The notes below the pieces were generated by a model. It had not been told where the DNA came from. It did no database searches and saw only the letters and a program-made list of their open reading frames with translations. A DNA stretch of 64,000 nt from Persea americana (Eukaryota; Streptophyta; Magnoliopsida; Laurales; Lauraceae), in the NCBI GenBank assembly GCA_029852735.1, contig CM056809.1, positions 35,544,444-35,608,443 of the forward strand, in the 5' to 3' direction. The first letter of the stretch is position 1, and each line of letters begins with the position of its first letter. Made by a program: the position numbers and the translations under genes. Of this stretch, positions 1 to 12,329 are shown in pieces.

Positions 1-1954
1 ATTTGGTTCCTTAAATCAAATGCATTGTTTGCATATCTAAATAATAGAGTATGTTATAGTTAAATTATCAGTAGTTAAGTTTTTATGCCCAAAAACATTG
101 ACGCAGTGTTTATTGTTGTAATGGTGAGCAATCACCTTGTGTGTGTGTGTGTGTGGGACGGGGGGTGGTGGGGGTGGTTTGGATATGGATAAATGATAAA
201 TTAAAGTGATAAATTTGTATTGTTCTCTACACCCATCAACATTCAATAATGGGTTAAGAAGTCTAGAGAAGAAGTGAGAATTAAAGCTCAAATATTCTAT
301 TTATAGTCACACAAAAATTCTAACTTAATAATTAGATTAGATCTAATTTAATTTAGATTTTGAATTAAATTTCAAAAACTAAATCTGGCCATAACTTAAA
401 TAGGCAAGAGTTTAAAATATGATGATATGAGTGCCAAAATTGGGAGGATATGGATTTTAGACTTAAATGGGTGAATAAAAAAAAAAAAGAAAAAGAAAGA
501 AGGAGAAGCAAACACACTGTGAGTTTATCGTCGCACAAAGATAGGATGAAAGTAAGGAAGTCATATTGATGAGTTGTCTTTTGAACAAAAACGAAAGACA
601 AAATTACTCTCCAAAATACCAAATTGCCCTAATGTGTTTGAAAGTACTACTCTTTAACAAGAGGAAGAAAAGGTCATGAAGGGCAAACAAGAAACAAAGA
701 AATTTGAGGAGGGGCAAAAGACATTAGACCAAAATGCCCATAAAAGCCTAGGATTTTTGTCACGCCTGTGGTCCCCCTTTGTAGAAGGGTATTGGGTCCA
801 GAGAGCATCCGCCTAGAGAGAGAGGGCGGGGGAGTGGTGCACAAGTCATACATCGGAAACACACTAGTCATGATCTTGGGTATATGTGTGTGTGACCTGG
901 TCTTAACCCCACATGAGGCCTTTTAAAATCGCGCAGCAAGATTGAGTTGAAATCCCATGAGCCAAAGTGGACAATATCATGTGAATAGTAGGCCTGGGTC
1001 ATTACGGTTTCCTCCTCTTATAATGAAGAAAACATAAAAACTAAAGGGGGAGGGGGGCGCAATTGCCTCTCCTCGACTCTGCTTGGATTTGTCCATGCAC
1101 TTAGGTATATTGAAGGTGCCGACCCTACATGTCATTATGTCTGTTAAGCCTACAACTCACTGCTCATTAGTGATTAAGTTGATTGAGTTTGGATTTGATA
1201 TGAATAGAAATTCTATGTTGTCGATTGAGTTAAGATTTCATGGGTAGTTTGTTGTCTCATAGTGTTTTCCAACTTATATGTGGGTTTGAGTTAAATTGAA
1301 GAGTCTATATGGTTGATAAAATTGGAATCTAAGCTGAATTGGACAAAATTTGTGATTGATTGAGTTGGGATTTAAGTTGAGTTGAGGATTTTATGACGAT
1401 TGAGTTGGCACACGATGACTCATCATATTTTAATTTTCACATTTTTAGAGTGGCATACTATTACTTGTTTAAAATTTTTGAATATCATTTTATCTTTTAA
1501 ATGCAGCATTTTATGCTATGACTGTACTACCAAACACATGCCCAGACTCATCACATATGGGGCAGGTTTGGATGGGTTGTATGTTACGCAGGGTGAGTAT
1601 GGAATTAGTATGAGCCAGTCCCAACCCGCCCTATTGCCATTCTTATATCAGTAGGAGACGAGAATATAAAATTTTCCATCAAATGCTATTGTAAGAAGGC
1701 TGATTAATTACATTGCGAAGAGTAGAGATTAGGGAACAAATTTTTCAATTCTTTGAAAACCTCTATTATAGTGAAAACATTATTAGACCAATTCTTTGAT
1801 TCAATAGCACTCATGGAACGGTTGGAAAGGGTTTCGAGGAAGAAGAAGGTGGCAAAGGTCTCCAGTAGAGTGTGCAGGTGATGAGGCAGCAGGTCTAGGT
1901 GTGTTCAACTTCACTTTATTAAGTGTACATATGGAATGTTACTAAAGAGGGTTT
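1..1954. other. AT-rich intergenic DNA, no gene seen
   Basis: Apart from the dinucleotide repeat near 139 I see no coding structure here. Open frames are short and lack family resemblance. A stretch near 900-1010 shares short phrases with LTRs of small plant elements (ccttttaaa; ccaaag.ggacaat) but has no boundaries. Confidence 0.6.
139..177. repeat. (GT)n microsatellite running into a G-rich tract
   Basis: About eight GT units (139-155) pass directly into a run with several G-triplets or longer (154-177), a sequence able in principle to form a G-quadruplex on the plus strand. Confidence 0.85.
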
Positions 1955-2620
1955 TTGTTGCTTGCTTTCAAAAGTTTACCAAAAGGTAGACTAAATAGAA
2001 AAATCAATGTCATTTTCTTGTGCCTCATTTCCAAAATGCTTAATACAGTGGCTTTAAAAGATTTTAGGCCCATTAGTTTGGTGGGGTGTATTTATAAATT
2101 TGTGCCAAAGACTCTAGCAAACAGATTGAGAAGGGTTGTACCCCATATGATAAGCCCGAATCAAGGGACCATTGTTCATAAATAAATAAATAAAAAAAAG
2201 AAGAAGAAGTTTTGGACAGTATTCTTGTTGCAAATGTATTCATACACTTTAGGAAGAGGGGTTGCAAGGAAGGAGCATATCTTAAAATTGATTTGGAAAA
2301 AGCTTGCAAACATGTGGATTGGAAATTTGTGGACTACATGTTGAGAAGATTTGGTTTTGCAAATATGTGGAAATGATGGATTAAAGAATGCATATCATCT
2401 ACATCACTTACAATAGTTGTTAATAACTTTCATTCTCTGCTTTTTAATCTCCTTTTTTTTTTTTTTTTTACCATTGCAGTGGAAGCTATGGGACCTCTTA
2501 TCTCAAGGGCAAACAGCATGGGTTTGAGGCCGGTAAAGGCAAGGAGGTGGCAACTCATTTACAGTTTATAAATGATATAATTTTAGACTTCCACAAGATG
2601 GGAAGAAATTACAATATTGA
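1955..2620 (+). pseudogene. Decayed LINE (L1-type) reverse transcriptase fragment
   Basis: The plus-strand translation carries the plant LINE reverse-transcriptase signature DFRPISLVGCIYK followed by LANRLRR and ISPNQ, which lie in the N-terminal half of the RT fingers and palm. After an A-rich interruption near 2180-2210 the homology continues (ILVAN, LKIDLEKA..VDWKF, MLRRFGF) in another frame, with in-frame stops near 2370 and 2570. LINE RTs are about 1,200 residues with an N-terminal endonuclease; only about 200 residues remain, with no endonuclease and no defined ends. The lesion pattern (stops, frame change, internal A-rich insertion) marks an old dead copy. Confidence 0.85.
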
Positions 2621-3435
2621 ATAAAATCTTAAAATGCTTTTAGCTGGTCTCCAACTTGAAGGTAAACTTATCGAGAAGCTCTCTAGTGGGCAGGGGCGGG
2701 CCTAGGGGGGCTGGCAGGGGCCATTGCCCCCACCCCCTCCCTACAATTGAAAATCCCCTAAAGCAAGTGCTTTGGCCCATACTATATGTGGCCATACCCC
2801 CTCCTCCATTTAGAGATTTTTTAAACATTGTTTTGACTTTAGAAAAGTGAAACAAAAATGTTAATAATTTTGGGGAAATGTTAAAACGAAAAAAAGAAAG
2901 GAAAAAGAAAAAGGAAATGGGAACAAATAAAGAAGGCTTGACAGAGATTGGAGAAGATATTTTTCAATTATCATTCTAACCTATCTACACTTGCCCCAAA
3001 TCTTAAGATCAAAGAGAAGAAGAGGATAAAGAAAGTCTTTTTGTTGGGTCTTTTTGTTGGCGATCTCGTAGACTTACAAACATTTTGATGTATGAATAAA
3101 GAAGAAGAAGAACGACCCACTTTCTTTTTTTATTAATCTTTTTTAAATTGCGTTGTATTATTACATTATTTCTTACCTCAATTGGAGTTCTATCCATTGT
3201 GGATAAAGAAATAAAATTATATCTTTTATTTTGATTCTTATTATTTATGTCAGAAAAATTCGATTGAAGAAAATTATTTTAAGCAGATAAAAACTAGTGG
3301 AACCATGCTTTTTAATGGTTCAGATTTAGCTATGGGATGCTCTTTTTTTTTTTTTTTTTGAGGCTTTAAATAATAAAATTTTAAATTATAACTTACAAGT
3401 TGCATGCATAAGAAAGGACCAGTATCCAACTTGAG
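2621..3435. other. Intergenic, low complexity, no gene
   Basis: Contains a G/C-rich patch near 2690-2740 that resembles a hAT terminus (CAGGGGCGGG) but without a partner end, a purine-rich stretch at 2885-2935, and an 18-base T run near 3343. Confidence 0.5.
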
Positions 3436-4080
3436 TGTAACGTCCCAATTCCGTATGCCGAGGTTACCACCAAGGTACCTGAAATTGGTGCGCTGCTTCC
3501 CGGAAAATCCGAGAACTTCCAAGATCATAGTCCGCAGTGAGGTCCAATTTAGAACTTTTGAAATGATACAATGATCAACGGTTAATTGTGGAAGCAAATT
3601 CATATAATAGCGGAAGCAATATGGTACCGAAACTATAATAAAGCAAATGTACCAGGGCATCTGTCTACTAATCTCAAAGTAAGAAATATAGTTCTATACA
3701 TATCAAATGAATAAAACCCCATGCTCACAACAAGAGTCACTCAAAAAACCCCAGCTTGACCACTTGGTCAGCCGGTCCCCATCCGTAGTCTCCACCTACG
3801 GGCGCTTCGATGAGCACGTCGCCCTCGGAATCGGGGTCAACACCTAAGCACCAATAATGTGTTAGATCCAAAGATCTGGTAGGGCAAAGTATACAAATAA
3901 CATATAATGTATGCCTCAAAGGGAATAGAGACGATCGTAACATCATAAGATTAACAACGGTACAAATACTAGGCAATCGAGCTAAATAAAGCAAATAGAA
4001 TCAAAGTGGAAGTAAACATCCAATCTATTCACACATCAACGTGGCACATTCACACAAGCTGGACACCGCAGGATATACAG
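3436..4080 (-). mobile_element. LTR-like fragment, 3' end at 3436 (minus orientation)
   Basis: The segment starts TGTAACGTCCC, the reverse complement of a ...GGGACGTTACA LTR end typical of long plant gypsy LTRs. Near 3790-3855 the minus strand reads ggtgcttaggt followed by a GA-rich acidic-looking stretch, matching the layout of the plus-strand element at 56,797-59,589, where ggtactcaggt lies about 550 bp from the 3' end. I could not find the 5' end or a target duplication, so this may be a truncated solo LTR. The open frames inside (for example 3274-3660, minus) are not coding by any recognisable criterion. Confidence 0.5.
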
Positions 4081-4446
4081 TGTATCGAATGAATGCCAAA
4101 TTAAATGTTGTTTAAATATTTGAAATAAAATATGGCTGTCTAAACCATCCAAGAGCCAAAAGGAAAGGGTAGTTCGTTAAATATGTGCTTGGAAGCATAG
4201 TAAAAATAAGGGGAGAAAAAGTCTTGGTAAAATAGTTTCCTTATTTCCCATCTAAATGAATCAAAGGATTGTAAGAGTCAACTAATCTTGTTAGGAAGTA
4301 GGTTTAAAAAAATCCCTAAAGTGATTTCTAATTTCCGGATGGCCTCAAATGCACAAGAGAATGGAACTATCCATGCTACAAAAATATTGAAACCACTTTG
4401 CAATTTAGGGTACAATAAAAAATAAACCTTAAAAAATGGGTGCTAC

Positions 4447-5540
4447 AGCATTTGAGTCAATTACATAATATTAATATCTCAAAGTGTTCGGGTATAACAG
4501 TGCCCACTCAGATGCTCTAAAAACAGAAATAACAAATAAACTAATTTTACCATCAACTAGAAAGTTCATCCAGTGTATTGCACAAAAGATTATAACTGTG
4601 CCCATTATTAACTATCTTGTGAAACTATAGCATTTGAGTCAATCACATAATATTAACATCTCAGATTGTTAGGATATAACAGTGCCCATGATAAGCTACT
4701 CTAAGATGCTCTAAAAACATAAATAATAAAATAATAAATAAACTAATTTCACCATCAATAAGAACGTTCATCTAGTGTGTTGCATAAAAGATTATAACAG
4801 TGCCCATTATTAACTTTTTTGTGAAACTACAGCATTTGAGTCAATCACATAATATTAATATCTCAAAGTGTTAGGATATAACTAGGGTTCCAAATGGGTA
4901 TCCAATTACCCGGAAGTTTCGACTTGCAAAAAACCGGGTCTGAAACCTATTTTAGGTTCCGATTCATAAACGGGTCCAAGTTTGGAGCCTAATTTAGGTT
5001 CCAATTGCTAAACAGGTCCGGCCCGTGGACCCGAGATTCGGCATATGAGTTTTTGAAATTGCAATTTGTACCTTAAAACCAACTCTTTTTTGGCATTTTT
5101 ATGTATAATACTGGATGTTGTAGACTTGATGTACTGCCCTAAGTTGAATGATATGCTTATTTTAAGAAAAAATGAAGAATAAAGAGAATAAAATCGATTT
5201 TGGAACTAGATTCGAGTCCTCTAAGTGGACCCGGTTCCGGAACCGGATCTGAGTTTTCTTATCAAACCCGGGTCCAGAACCAACAAAATAGGTTCCAATT
5301 CAAAATCGAACGAAACCAGAACTGTTATTTTAAAACTGGTCCGGGCTTGGGTCCACTATGGTTCCGATCCAGAATCGTTCTGTTTGCAACCCTAGATATA
5401 ACGGTGCTCATGATAAGCTACTCTAAGACGCTCTAAAAATAGAAATAACAAATAAACTAATTTTACCATCAATTAGAAAGTTTAGCCAGTGTATTGTATA
5501 AAAGATTATAACAGTGCCCATTATTAACTATTTTGTGAAA
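4447..5540. repeat. ~180-200-bp tandem repeat, three copies, third split by a MITE
   Basis: Units begin with agcatttgagtcaat at 4447, 4629 and 4831. Each contains cagtgcccat, gctctaaaaa and gattataac. The first copy lacks an 18-bp block (atgataagctactctaag) present in the others. The third copy runs 4831-4882 and resumes at 5403-5540 after the inserted hAT element. Confidence 0.85.
4883..5394. mobile_element. Non-autonomous hAT element (MITE), 512 bp
   Basis: Ends are TAGGGTTCCAAA and TTTGCAACCCTA, a 12-bp terminal inverted repeat with one mismatch. It is flanked by a perfect 8-bp target duplication GATATAAC (4875-4882 and 5395-5402), diagnostic of hAT transposition. Removing the element and one duplication rejoins the third unit of the surrounding tandem repeat. 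The interior is rich in ggttcc/gggtcc motifs in both orientations and has no transposase frame. Confidence 0.93.
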
Positions 5541-5542
5541 AC

Positions 5543-5857
5543 AAAATAAACAGTGACAATAAGTGAACTCAAGAGGAATACCATCAAACAGAGAGTTCTG
5601 CCAGAATTTTTTATAAATATATAAGCATCAAAAGCAACCGTAATGAAGCCAATTGCATTGGCATTGCTATGGAAGCATTGCTTGCAGCACATAAGCCCAT
5701 ACTTCTTGATCAAATTTCACTATCCTTTGGATGCAAATTTCACTATATACCAACTTTCTTGTTGGATTGAATACCATGTACCAACTAAAAACATCTATTG
5801 GTTTATCAGAGTTCATTAAAAAAACAACCCACAAGATTGTATCAACTTAGATTGTGT
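5543..5857. other. No gene seen
   Basis: AT-rich; a 61-codon minus-strand open frame at 5528-5713 has no recognisable similarity. Confidence 0.5.
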
Positions 5858-5859
5858 CT

Positions 5860-6257
5860 CCAACTCATCATAAACAATCAATTTTATTCCAAATTCCAGA
5901 ATTCGACTTAACTTATCCAAATGCATAACAAAAAAGGTTTTATAAATAAAAAAGATGGAGGAAACAAGATGGGGGGTTGGGGTGTTTCAACTTGGATTGT
6001 GCCTCCAACTCATCATAAACAATCAATTTTATCCCAAATTCCAGAATTCGACTTAACTTATCCAAATGCTTATGATAGGTTTTATAAATAAAAACGATGG
6101 AGGAAACAAGAAGGGGGGTTGGGGTGTGTGCCTCCAACTCATTATAAACAATCGATTTTCTCCCAAATTCCAGAATTCAACTTAACTTATCCAAATGCAT
6201 AACAAAACAGGTTTTATAAATAAAAAAGATGGAGGAAATAAGATGGGGGGTTTGGGC
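5860..6257. repeat. Three-copy tandem repeat, units 145 and 129 bp
   Basis: The phrase caactcatcataaacaatc recurs at about 5861, 6006 and 6135, each time followed by ccaaattccagaattc, ttataaataaaa and agatgg (aagaag in one) g-rich ends. The varying spacing comes from small indels at the unit junction. Confidence 0.85.
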
Positions 6258-7419
6258 GTCCCTAGACAGAAAGGAGAAGGAAAAATTCTCCAATCAAGAC
6301 TCCTATTTGGAGGAACAAAATAGTTGTAGGGATTTTACTGAGCCCTGAACATAAACCTATGCAAAGGCAAGTGTGCCCATGATTGGTGATCCATTCCAGA
6401 CCATTGATCTGATGGGTCCCGCATTCAACAGAACATGCCTCAGATGTCTCCAAGGAAATAAGATTAGCTGAAGACATTGGCATTGGTGTATTCCTCTCTC
6501 TCCCTCTCAACCCACATCAAAGGCTACAATGTTCCAATCAAGAAATGTGTTTGGACCCATCAGATCAACAATGTAAAAGGAAGAAGGATCATTGAATAAA
6601 AAGGATTAGATAAAGAAAAGGGTAATGAAGAAAACCAAAAAATCAGAAAAAAGCAACATATAGATAAATAAATACATGGATGGATGGATTGGTGAGAAGA
6701 GAAGAATGAGAAGATCTTACTCTTGCAAGCGGTGAAGAGGAAAATGGATACAAAAAGAACTCTGCCTACAAATGACATGAGCCCCATCGGTTCGATCCAC
6801 TCTCTCTTTTCTCCTTTTTTTCTCTTCTCAATCTCTCAATTGATGAAGAAGTAGACAAACAAGAAGAAGGAGAAGGCAGGTTTTTATCCCATCTCACTCT
6901 CAATCAAAAAATACCCCCAAACCCCACCCGAGAATAAATAAATCCATATTCATCATATATTATACACAAAGAACATAAGGAAAAAAAAACTGGATATCAT
7001 TACAAGATGACAAAAACCCATTAAAAAGAATGAGAATATGGGGACATACCTAATGGATTTGGAGGCTTCTTGTAGTGATGAAGCAAAGACAGAGAAGAGA
7101 ATGATGATTGTGCAGAAGGATAATTCCGGGCGAGAAGGAAAAACTTATAGACTTGAGAGTTTGGGTTTGATGTGGATACGTAGGAGAGTTCTTGAGAGTT
7201 TGGGTTTGAGGTGGATAAACTTTAGAGTTTGGGTTTGAGTTGGATAAGTCACTTGAATTGATTTCATTGATAGAGCTTTTCTCTTGAAATTGATTTGAGA
7301 TCCAATTTCTCAAATTGATTGATAGAGCTTATTTCTTGAAATTGATTTGAGATCCAATTTCTCAAATCGATTTGAGTGTCACTTGAATTGATTTGATTGA
7401 TAGAGCTTATCTCTTGAAA
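6258..7419. other. Mostly non-coding; short TTTGGG-type repeats near 7160-7246
   Basis: Apart from the possible HRLI exon nothing is supported. Three copies of gagtttgggtttga(t/g)(g/t)tggata occur at about 7157-7244, followed by copies of a gatagagctt..cttgaaattgattt sequence that resume beyond the Helitron at 11,211. Confidence 0.5.
6723..6787 (-). pseudogene. Possible first exon of an HR-like lesion-inducing (HRLI, DoxX-type) gene
   Basis: The minus-strand start at 6787 encodes a short hydrophobic N-terminus (MGLMSFVGRVLFVSIFLF) that matches the conserved opening of plant HRLI proteins (pattern MGF.SF.GRVLF.S.F..SA). It ends at a plausible donor, AAGA|GTAAGATC, at 6723. Plant HRLI proteins are small ER membrane proteins of about 150 residues with four membrane segments. 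I could not find the expected second exon (FNDFG..GGPAAK type) in the 1.3 kb downstream, so this is probably an exon fragment or a chance match. A purine-rich leader precedes it. Confidence 0.4.
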
Positions 7420-10400
7420 CTAGCAATAAAGGCCCGTGCTAAGCTCGGGCCCCAAAAATTAATATAATTTAGATATATACTATTAGAAAAAAAAATCTAA
7501 AAGAAAAACGAACATATTATTCATTATTTTTAAAATTCTATATATCAAGATATAAAAGAGAAAAAAATGGAGTAAAGTGTTGTAGTGCAGTTTTAAACCC
7601 TCAACCTCTGCATGCAAACCATGGTCCTAGGCAAACTGAGCTACCCCTAGGCCAAGTAAGGTTACACACATGAAAGAATACAATAAAAAAAGGCGTGTTG
7701 CTCAAATCTAAATTCAATTCCACATTATAATTCTCTACCATTACCTAAGTTTGTGACAATCTCAGTATGATGCTTTGGTTGGCCAAGGAAAAGCAATTCA
7801 TAGTGTATCCGCCACTGAAAGATACCATATGTGCAGTGCATCATATATGACAGCCTATTCTATGTCATGGCAATTGTACAGTTCTCATACAATCATAAAA
7901 GATAGATAGAAGAGACCGGAAAAACTTAAGGATCAATATATTTTAACTCTACAATAGAACAATGGAACTTATTGAGGTCATCGGTACATAAGGTTGTAAC
8001 CATGTCTTGGTGCACATTAGTCTATTTGAATGTTTAAATTGTGAAAGGAAAACATAGTACAATATCAAAGATATTTGAAAAACAATCGGAAATAATTTAA
8101 ATTTAAAGTAAGAAAATATTTCAGACATTGAAAATACAGTACAATGTCGATAACTTTCCAACCATGGAGTAACATACAAATTAAAGGTGCATTTTCTGAA
8201 GTCAAATTTGAGGAGAGTCTGTCATGAAATTACTTATTGCTTCAACATTTTGAAATTCATATCAATAGAAAAAGAAAGAAAGATAAAAGGGTCACTAACA
8301 TTAAATAAAAAACACTGCTTTAAAAGGAAAACTATTAGTAAAAATGATGACAGCTCTTTTCCAATCGACAAAAGCACATACTAAATACCACCTCTTCATA
8401 TATGCACAAAATAAACTCAACATGTCAAAATCACATGGATACATGCATTAAGAAGTAACTAAAGCTGGAGTAGATAATAAAAAGGAAGTTGTTAAAATTA
8501 CGTATAAACTCAGTATTGTATTTTCACATACACAACACTCGACCAAAAGATTTTGCACAGTCACCATCAACGATTGCAAGTTAATATAAATAAATTGTCA
8601 AAAAGTATTAAAAGAATAGAACAACTTTAAAATCACAATCTGATTTCATCCATCAGGAGATAGCATAATTAGGATTTCAAGATGCACAAAAAATCCAAAA
8701 AAAAATAAAAATAAAAAATTACAGCAGTGCAGGGGATTTTATTCCCACTTGATTGATAACTTGAACTTCATAACCTCAAGGTTGCAATCATGAGCACCTT
8801 TCACTGTGCCACTCGAACCGTGGACTTTCTTTCAAATAACTTTGGGCCATCTACATGTATGCTTACAAAAGAATGATGATGTGTATATAATATAATATAA
8901 TCCAAATTCTTACCTTGCATACCAGTCTTCAGTAAAACCCTATTGTGTGGATCAATGAGCATGAGAAAGAAATCATGACTACATAGAATTTTGACAACAT
9001 ATAATTATTTAGAAAATAGTTTCCAGATTACTTTACTAAAACCATACATTCTGATTGACAATTCACCTACAAACATAACCTCTGCCCTCACCAGCTTTAC
9101 CTACCATTGGAGTTTCATCCCACTCATACAAAGTCACATTAAAATTTTCAAGTTCACACTAAATTGATTTTCCAGTGTTCACAGCCTAGAAAATATATAC
9201 AATAATCAAATCATGATCCTCAGTCATTGCTAACAGCTCATCCTTTTCTTTATTCGATTCCCAGACTTTTCCATCAATAACAACTCAAAACTACCCAAAA
9301 AATAAAACAATACTTACCAAGACTAATATTTCACCAAATTATATGCATGGTTAGATACAACATGTGAACTTACCGGTGCTTCTTGTGCAGAAAAAGAAGA
9401 TTATCACTGCTAGAAGACAATGAGGACAATGCATGTCTATTTACCATTAGTGCGTTAAATGAGATAAAAATAAATAATATTTTATGCAAAGTATGGTTCT
9501 CCACAAATACACATTATTCTACCCAAGTTATATATATATATAAAAAGACATCTTTAACGTACAAGTATTTTGTTTTTTTAGCCAAATTCTTTATGGCATG
9601 ATTTGCTTTTTTATGTAAATATCAATTAGCTCATAGAGATTAGTTATGCTGTACTAACTTAACCGCTAACAAAATAGGTTCTAATTCTGAAATAACTAAT
9701 GTAAATAGTAGGCAACACTCATATCATGTTTTCAAATCTATTTAGATTCCAAGAAATCTATACCAAAAAAATGGTTGAGGCAGCTCAGAAAGAAGAGGTA
9801 AGGACTTACAATTAATTCCCTCACCCATATCATGTTCTCAAATTCATTTAGATTCCAAGAAATCTATGCGAAGAAGATGGCTACCCATCAGCTTCACTGT
9901 CAAAGAATATAGGTCCTACTATCATCTATTTTTCGAATTCACTGACAAAGAGTTAATGGAATTTGGTTCGTAGCTAGAGAGCTATGTTGGCGTGGTCTAG
10001 TCTTTGGTTCAAAGTTACAGTGGATAGGCATTGAGATTTTTCCTTCCTCCTTGTAGCTTAAAGATTAAAAGGAATTTGAAATGCGAATTTGGAGCTTTTC
10101 TTACCTTCAATAGAAATCCCACCATTAAGAAGGTTATCTGGGGCAAGACAAATAGGTTAGTTAGCTTTCTGGACAAAAGGGAACCAAGAAAAGTAATGCC
10201 CCAACACTCCCTATCTTAATTTTTTCTTATTTTTATATATTTAGCGTATGATGTCGGTGCTCTTTATGTCACATCAAGTCAAATGGGGATCTCCAAGATA
10301 AGGTGATGGAGGTCACGCATTGTTGAATCAAAACTTAAATAATTCTTCATGAATAATGATAAAATATTGACATTCTCCAACTTCTGTTAGAGCCAACCAT

Positions 10401-11210
10401 TGCACACAAGGTATAAGGTTGAAAAGGAAAAGAAGAAAAAAATATCAAAGAACATAATCCCATTAACCACTTTGAATAAAGACGGGAATGACATTGAGAA
10501 TAGAAACACATAATTATATTTTGTCAGTCACCCGTCATTCACTTCCAAGCCATATGTTAGGTGGCAAGTATGAAGAACAACTAGCTTGATACAGTTGAAG
10601 TGGTGATCCTAATATGGATCTTTGAACTCAAATTCAAGGGGAAAAAGGGGGCAATTCAGCAAACACGTTAGATGCACCATTACAACTGTGAAAAATATAA
10701 ATGAAAAAAAAATACATACAGTGACAAGGAGATCAAACTCAGAGATAGCGAGCATCGCAAGAGATAGAGGCGTTTATGGACATGACCATAGGAGATGGGA
10801 AAGAGATGGGACAGTGGAGATGATAGAATGAGTGATGCATCGTGGGTGAGGATTTTTTATTTCAAAGTGGGTTGAATGATAGGAATTGATGAGAGAAGTA
10901 GGCATTTTTATGGGAGGGAGAGGGAAGATGAAGCGAAAAAGGAAAGTTGAGAAAGTGACATTGATGGTAGGGCTGTTAGATCGGAATGGAGAGGGAAGAT
11001 GAAGAGGAAGAGCCTTTGGGCATTTGGTTTATTCATTGTTCTTTAAACCAACGAAAACATAACAGCTTGATCTATTGATGGCTGAAATTAGTAGCAGGTG
11101 TATTAATGGCTGGGTTTAGTACACAATCAATCAAGATTGGATGAGGTCAAAACCAAATTTGAAACTTGCAAGAAATTGGCAATTGAATCCTGTTCGCTTC
11201 ATTTTATATA
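7420..11210 (-). mobile_element. Probable non-autonomous Helitron, 3' end at 7420
   Basis: On the minus strand the terminus reads GGCCCG-agcttagca-CGGGCC (6-bp perfect stem with an inner GC/GC pair), a 7-base spacer, then CTAG followed by T: the hairpin-plus-CTRR(T) 3' terminus of Helitrons. The host repeat cttgaaa|ttgattt is interrupted exactly there and resumes at 11,211, which places the other end at about 11,210 with an A|T insertion site and no target duplication. The 5' end (ttatataaaatgaag on the minus strand) lacks the canonical TC, so that end is less certain. No Rep/helicase frame exists in the 3.8 kb. It includes an internal ~108-bp duplication near 9,720-9,870. Confidence 0.65.
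7583..7653 (-). repeat. tRNA-Ala-like relic, probably a SINE head
   Basis: The minus strand resembles tRNA-Ala(TGC): TAGCTCAG (A-box), TGGTTTGCATGCAGAGG (anticodon arm with TGC) and GGGTTTAAAAC in the B-box position. Acceptor-stem pairing is lost and the spacing is altered, so it is not a functional tRNA gene. It lies inside the Helitron. Confidence 0.45.
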
Positions 11211-12104
11211 ATTGATTTCAGAACCAATTTCTCAAATTGATTGATAGAGCTTTATTTCTTGAAATTGATTTGGGATCCAATTTCTCAAATTGATTTGAGA
11301 TTAGAGTCCAATTTTGCAATCGGTTGAGAAATCAGACTCCAATTTCGAAATCGATGTATACGTCTTTAATATATATTAATGGAAATTGCAATGATATTCA
11401 TTTTAATATATGACTAGTCCCACATAAGTCAGGAATTCATCAACGCCCTACTTTGATTCAAAATTGGTACCCGTTTGTGGCATTAGCCATATAAGAATAA
11501 ATTATAATTCTTGTTTCATATTAATCCCATTATATAATTAATAAGTGGATTAATCCTCAGGGAGCTTCAATTCATAATTTATTGAGTCGATTGCAATATA
11601 TCACACTACCCACCTGATCAATAAGGGATCCTACCAAAATCCTTCTAAGGTAGATGTGTGCCTTGATCACTTAAATTTCTAATTTCATACTTAAATTAGT
11701 GGTTTAAGATAGATTTCCATTTCTGATACCATAACTTACATTTGGTCCTAGGATCCCTTGAAAGGAACAGTCCTTAGGCCACCCTGGTCGCCCATCAGGG
11801 CTCAGTCTGATGGATGGCCCTTATCTTATATCGGGTGGACCCTGGGCCCCACCAGTCCAGACGTTCTTGGGCGTTAAAGAACGTGGAATTCTGGAAAACC
11901 CATTCTTTTCTCCCCTGTTCGTTCATCTTTCCACGATAGGTTTTCATTGCAACGGATGAATTCCCACAACATAATCCAACCCAAAGGAGAAATTTCAAGC
12001 GTCCCAAATCCTAACCATACAAAATACGGTGGACAGATCCCTTAATTTAGGGTTTCCGACTTTCTTCTTCTTCTCTCGACCGATCTCTCTCTTTGACTCC
12101 TTCC
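11211..12104. other. Intergenic and possible 5' flank of the SKP1-like fragment
   Basis: Begins with resumed copies of the 7.2-7.4 kb repeat (to about 11,360). The stretch 11,760-12,100 is richer in GC and ends in a pyrimidine-rich leader (cttcttcttctctcg) just before the SKP1-like ATG, as in plant 5' UTRs. Confidence 0.45.
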
Positions 12105-12304
12105 ATGCCTTCCACGAAGAAGATTACTCTGAACAGCGCGGACAGTGAGTCACTCAATGTGTCGATGAGGTGGTCGCTCTGCAGTTACAGACCATTAAGC
12201 ACGTGATCAAAGACGATTGCGCCAACGAAACTGGACGCCGATGATTGGTGAGGGCCTGGGATGCAGAGTTCGTCAAGGGCGATCAGGCCGTGCTTCTCAT
12301 CCTG
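12105..12304 (+). pseudogene. SKP1-like (SCF ubiquitin ligase subunit) exon 1, truncated and frameshifted
   Basis: The ATG at 12105 opens MPSTKKITLNSADSES, matching the plant SKP1/ASK N-terminus. A one-base insertion near 12158 shifts the frame, after which VDEVVAL.LQTIKHVIKDDC is readable. Roughly 40 codons that normally follow (GIPLPNV... and the acidic linker) are missing, and the homology resumes as RAWDAEFVKGDQAVLLIL before a GT donor at 12305. SKP1 genes commonly have their single intron after LILA, so the exon boundary is preserved. SKP1 bridges cullin and F-box proteins; this copy cannot encode one, and no second exon (NYLNIK...DLTC) was found downstream. Confidence 0.85.
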
Positions 12305-12329
12305 GTAATGGATCCCCTTTTTATTTGGT

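Noticed and set aside
900..1010. Cassandra or TRIM remnant
   Set aside because: Only two short shared phrases (atgaggccttttaaa, ccaaagtggacaat), no 5S-like core and no boundaries.
2691..2740. hAT or CACTA terminus (CAGGGGCGGG...)
   Set aside because: No matching inverted end or target duplication found on either side.
3274..3660. 128-codon minus-strand open frame as a gene
   Set aside because: It spans the LTR-like end at 3436 and a poly-T run, and shows no protein family features.
7583..7653. Functional tRNA-Ala gene
   Set aside because: Acceptor stem and D-arm are degenerate and the B-box is mutated.
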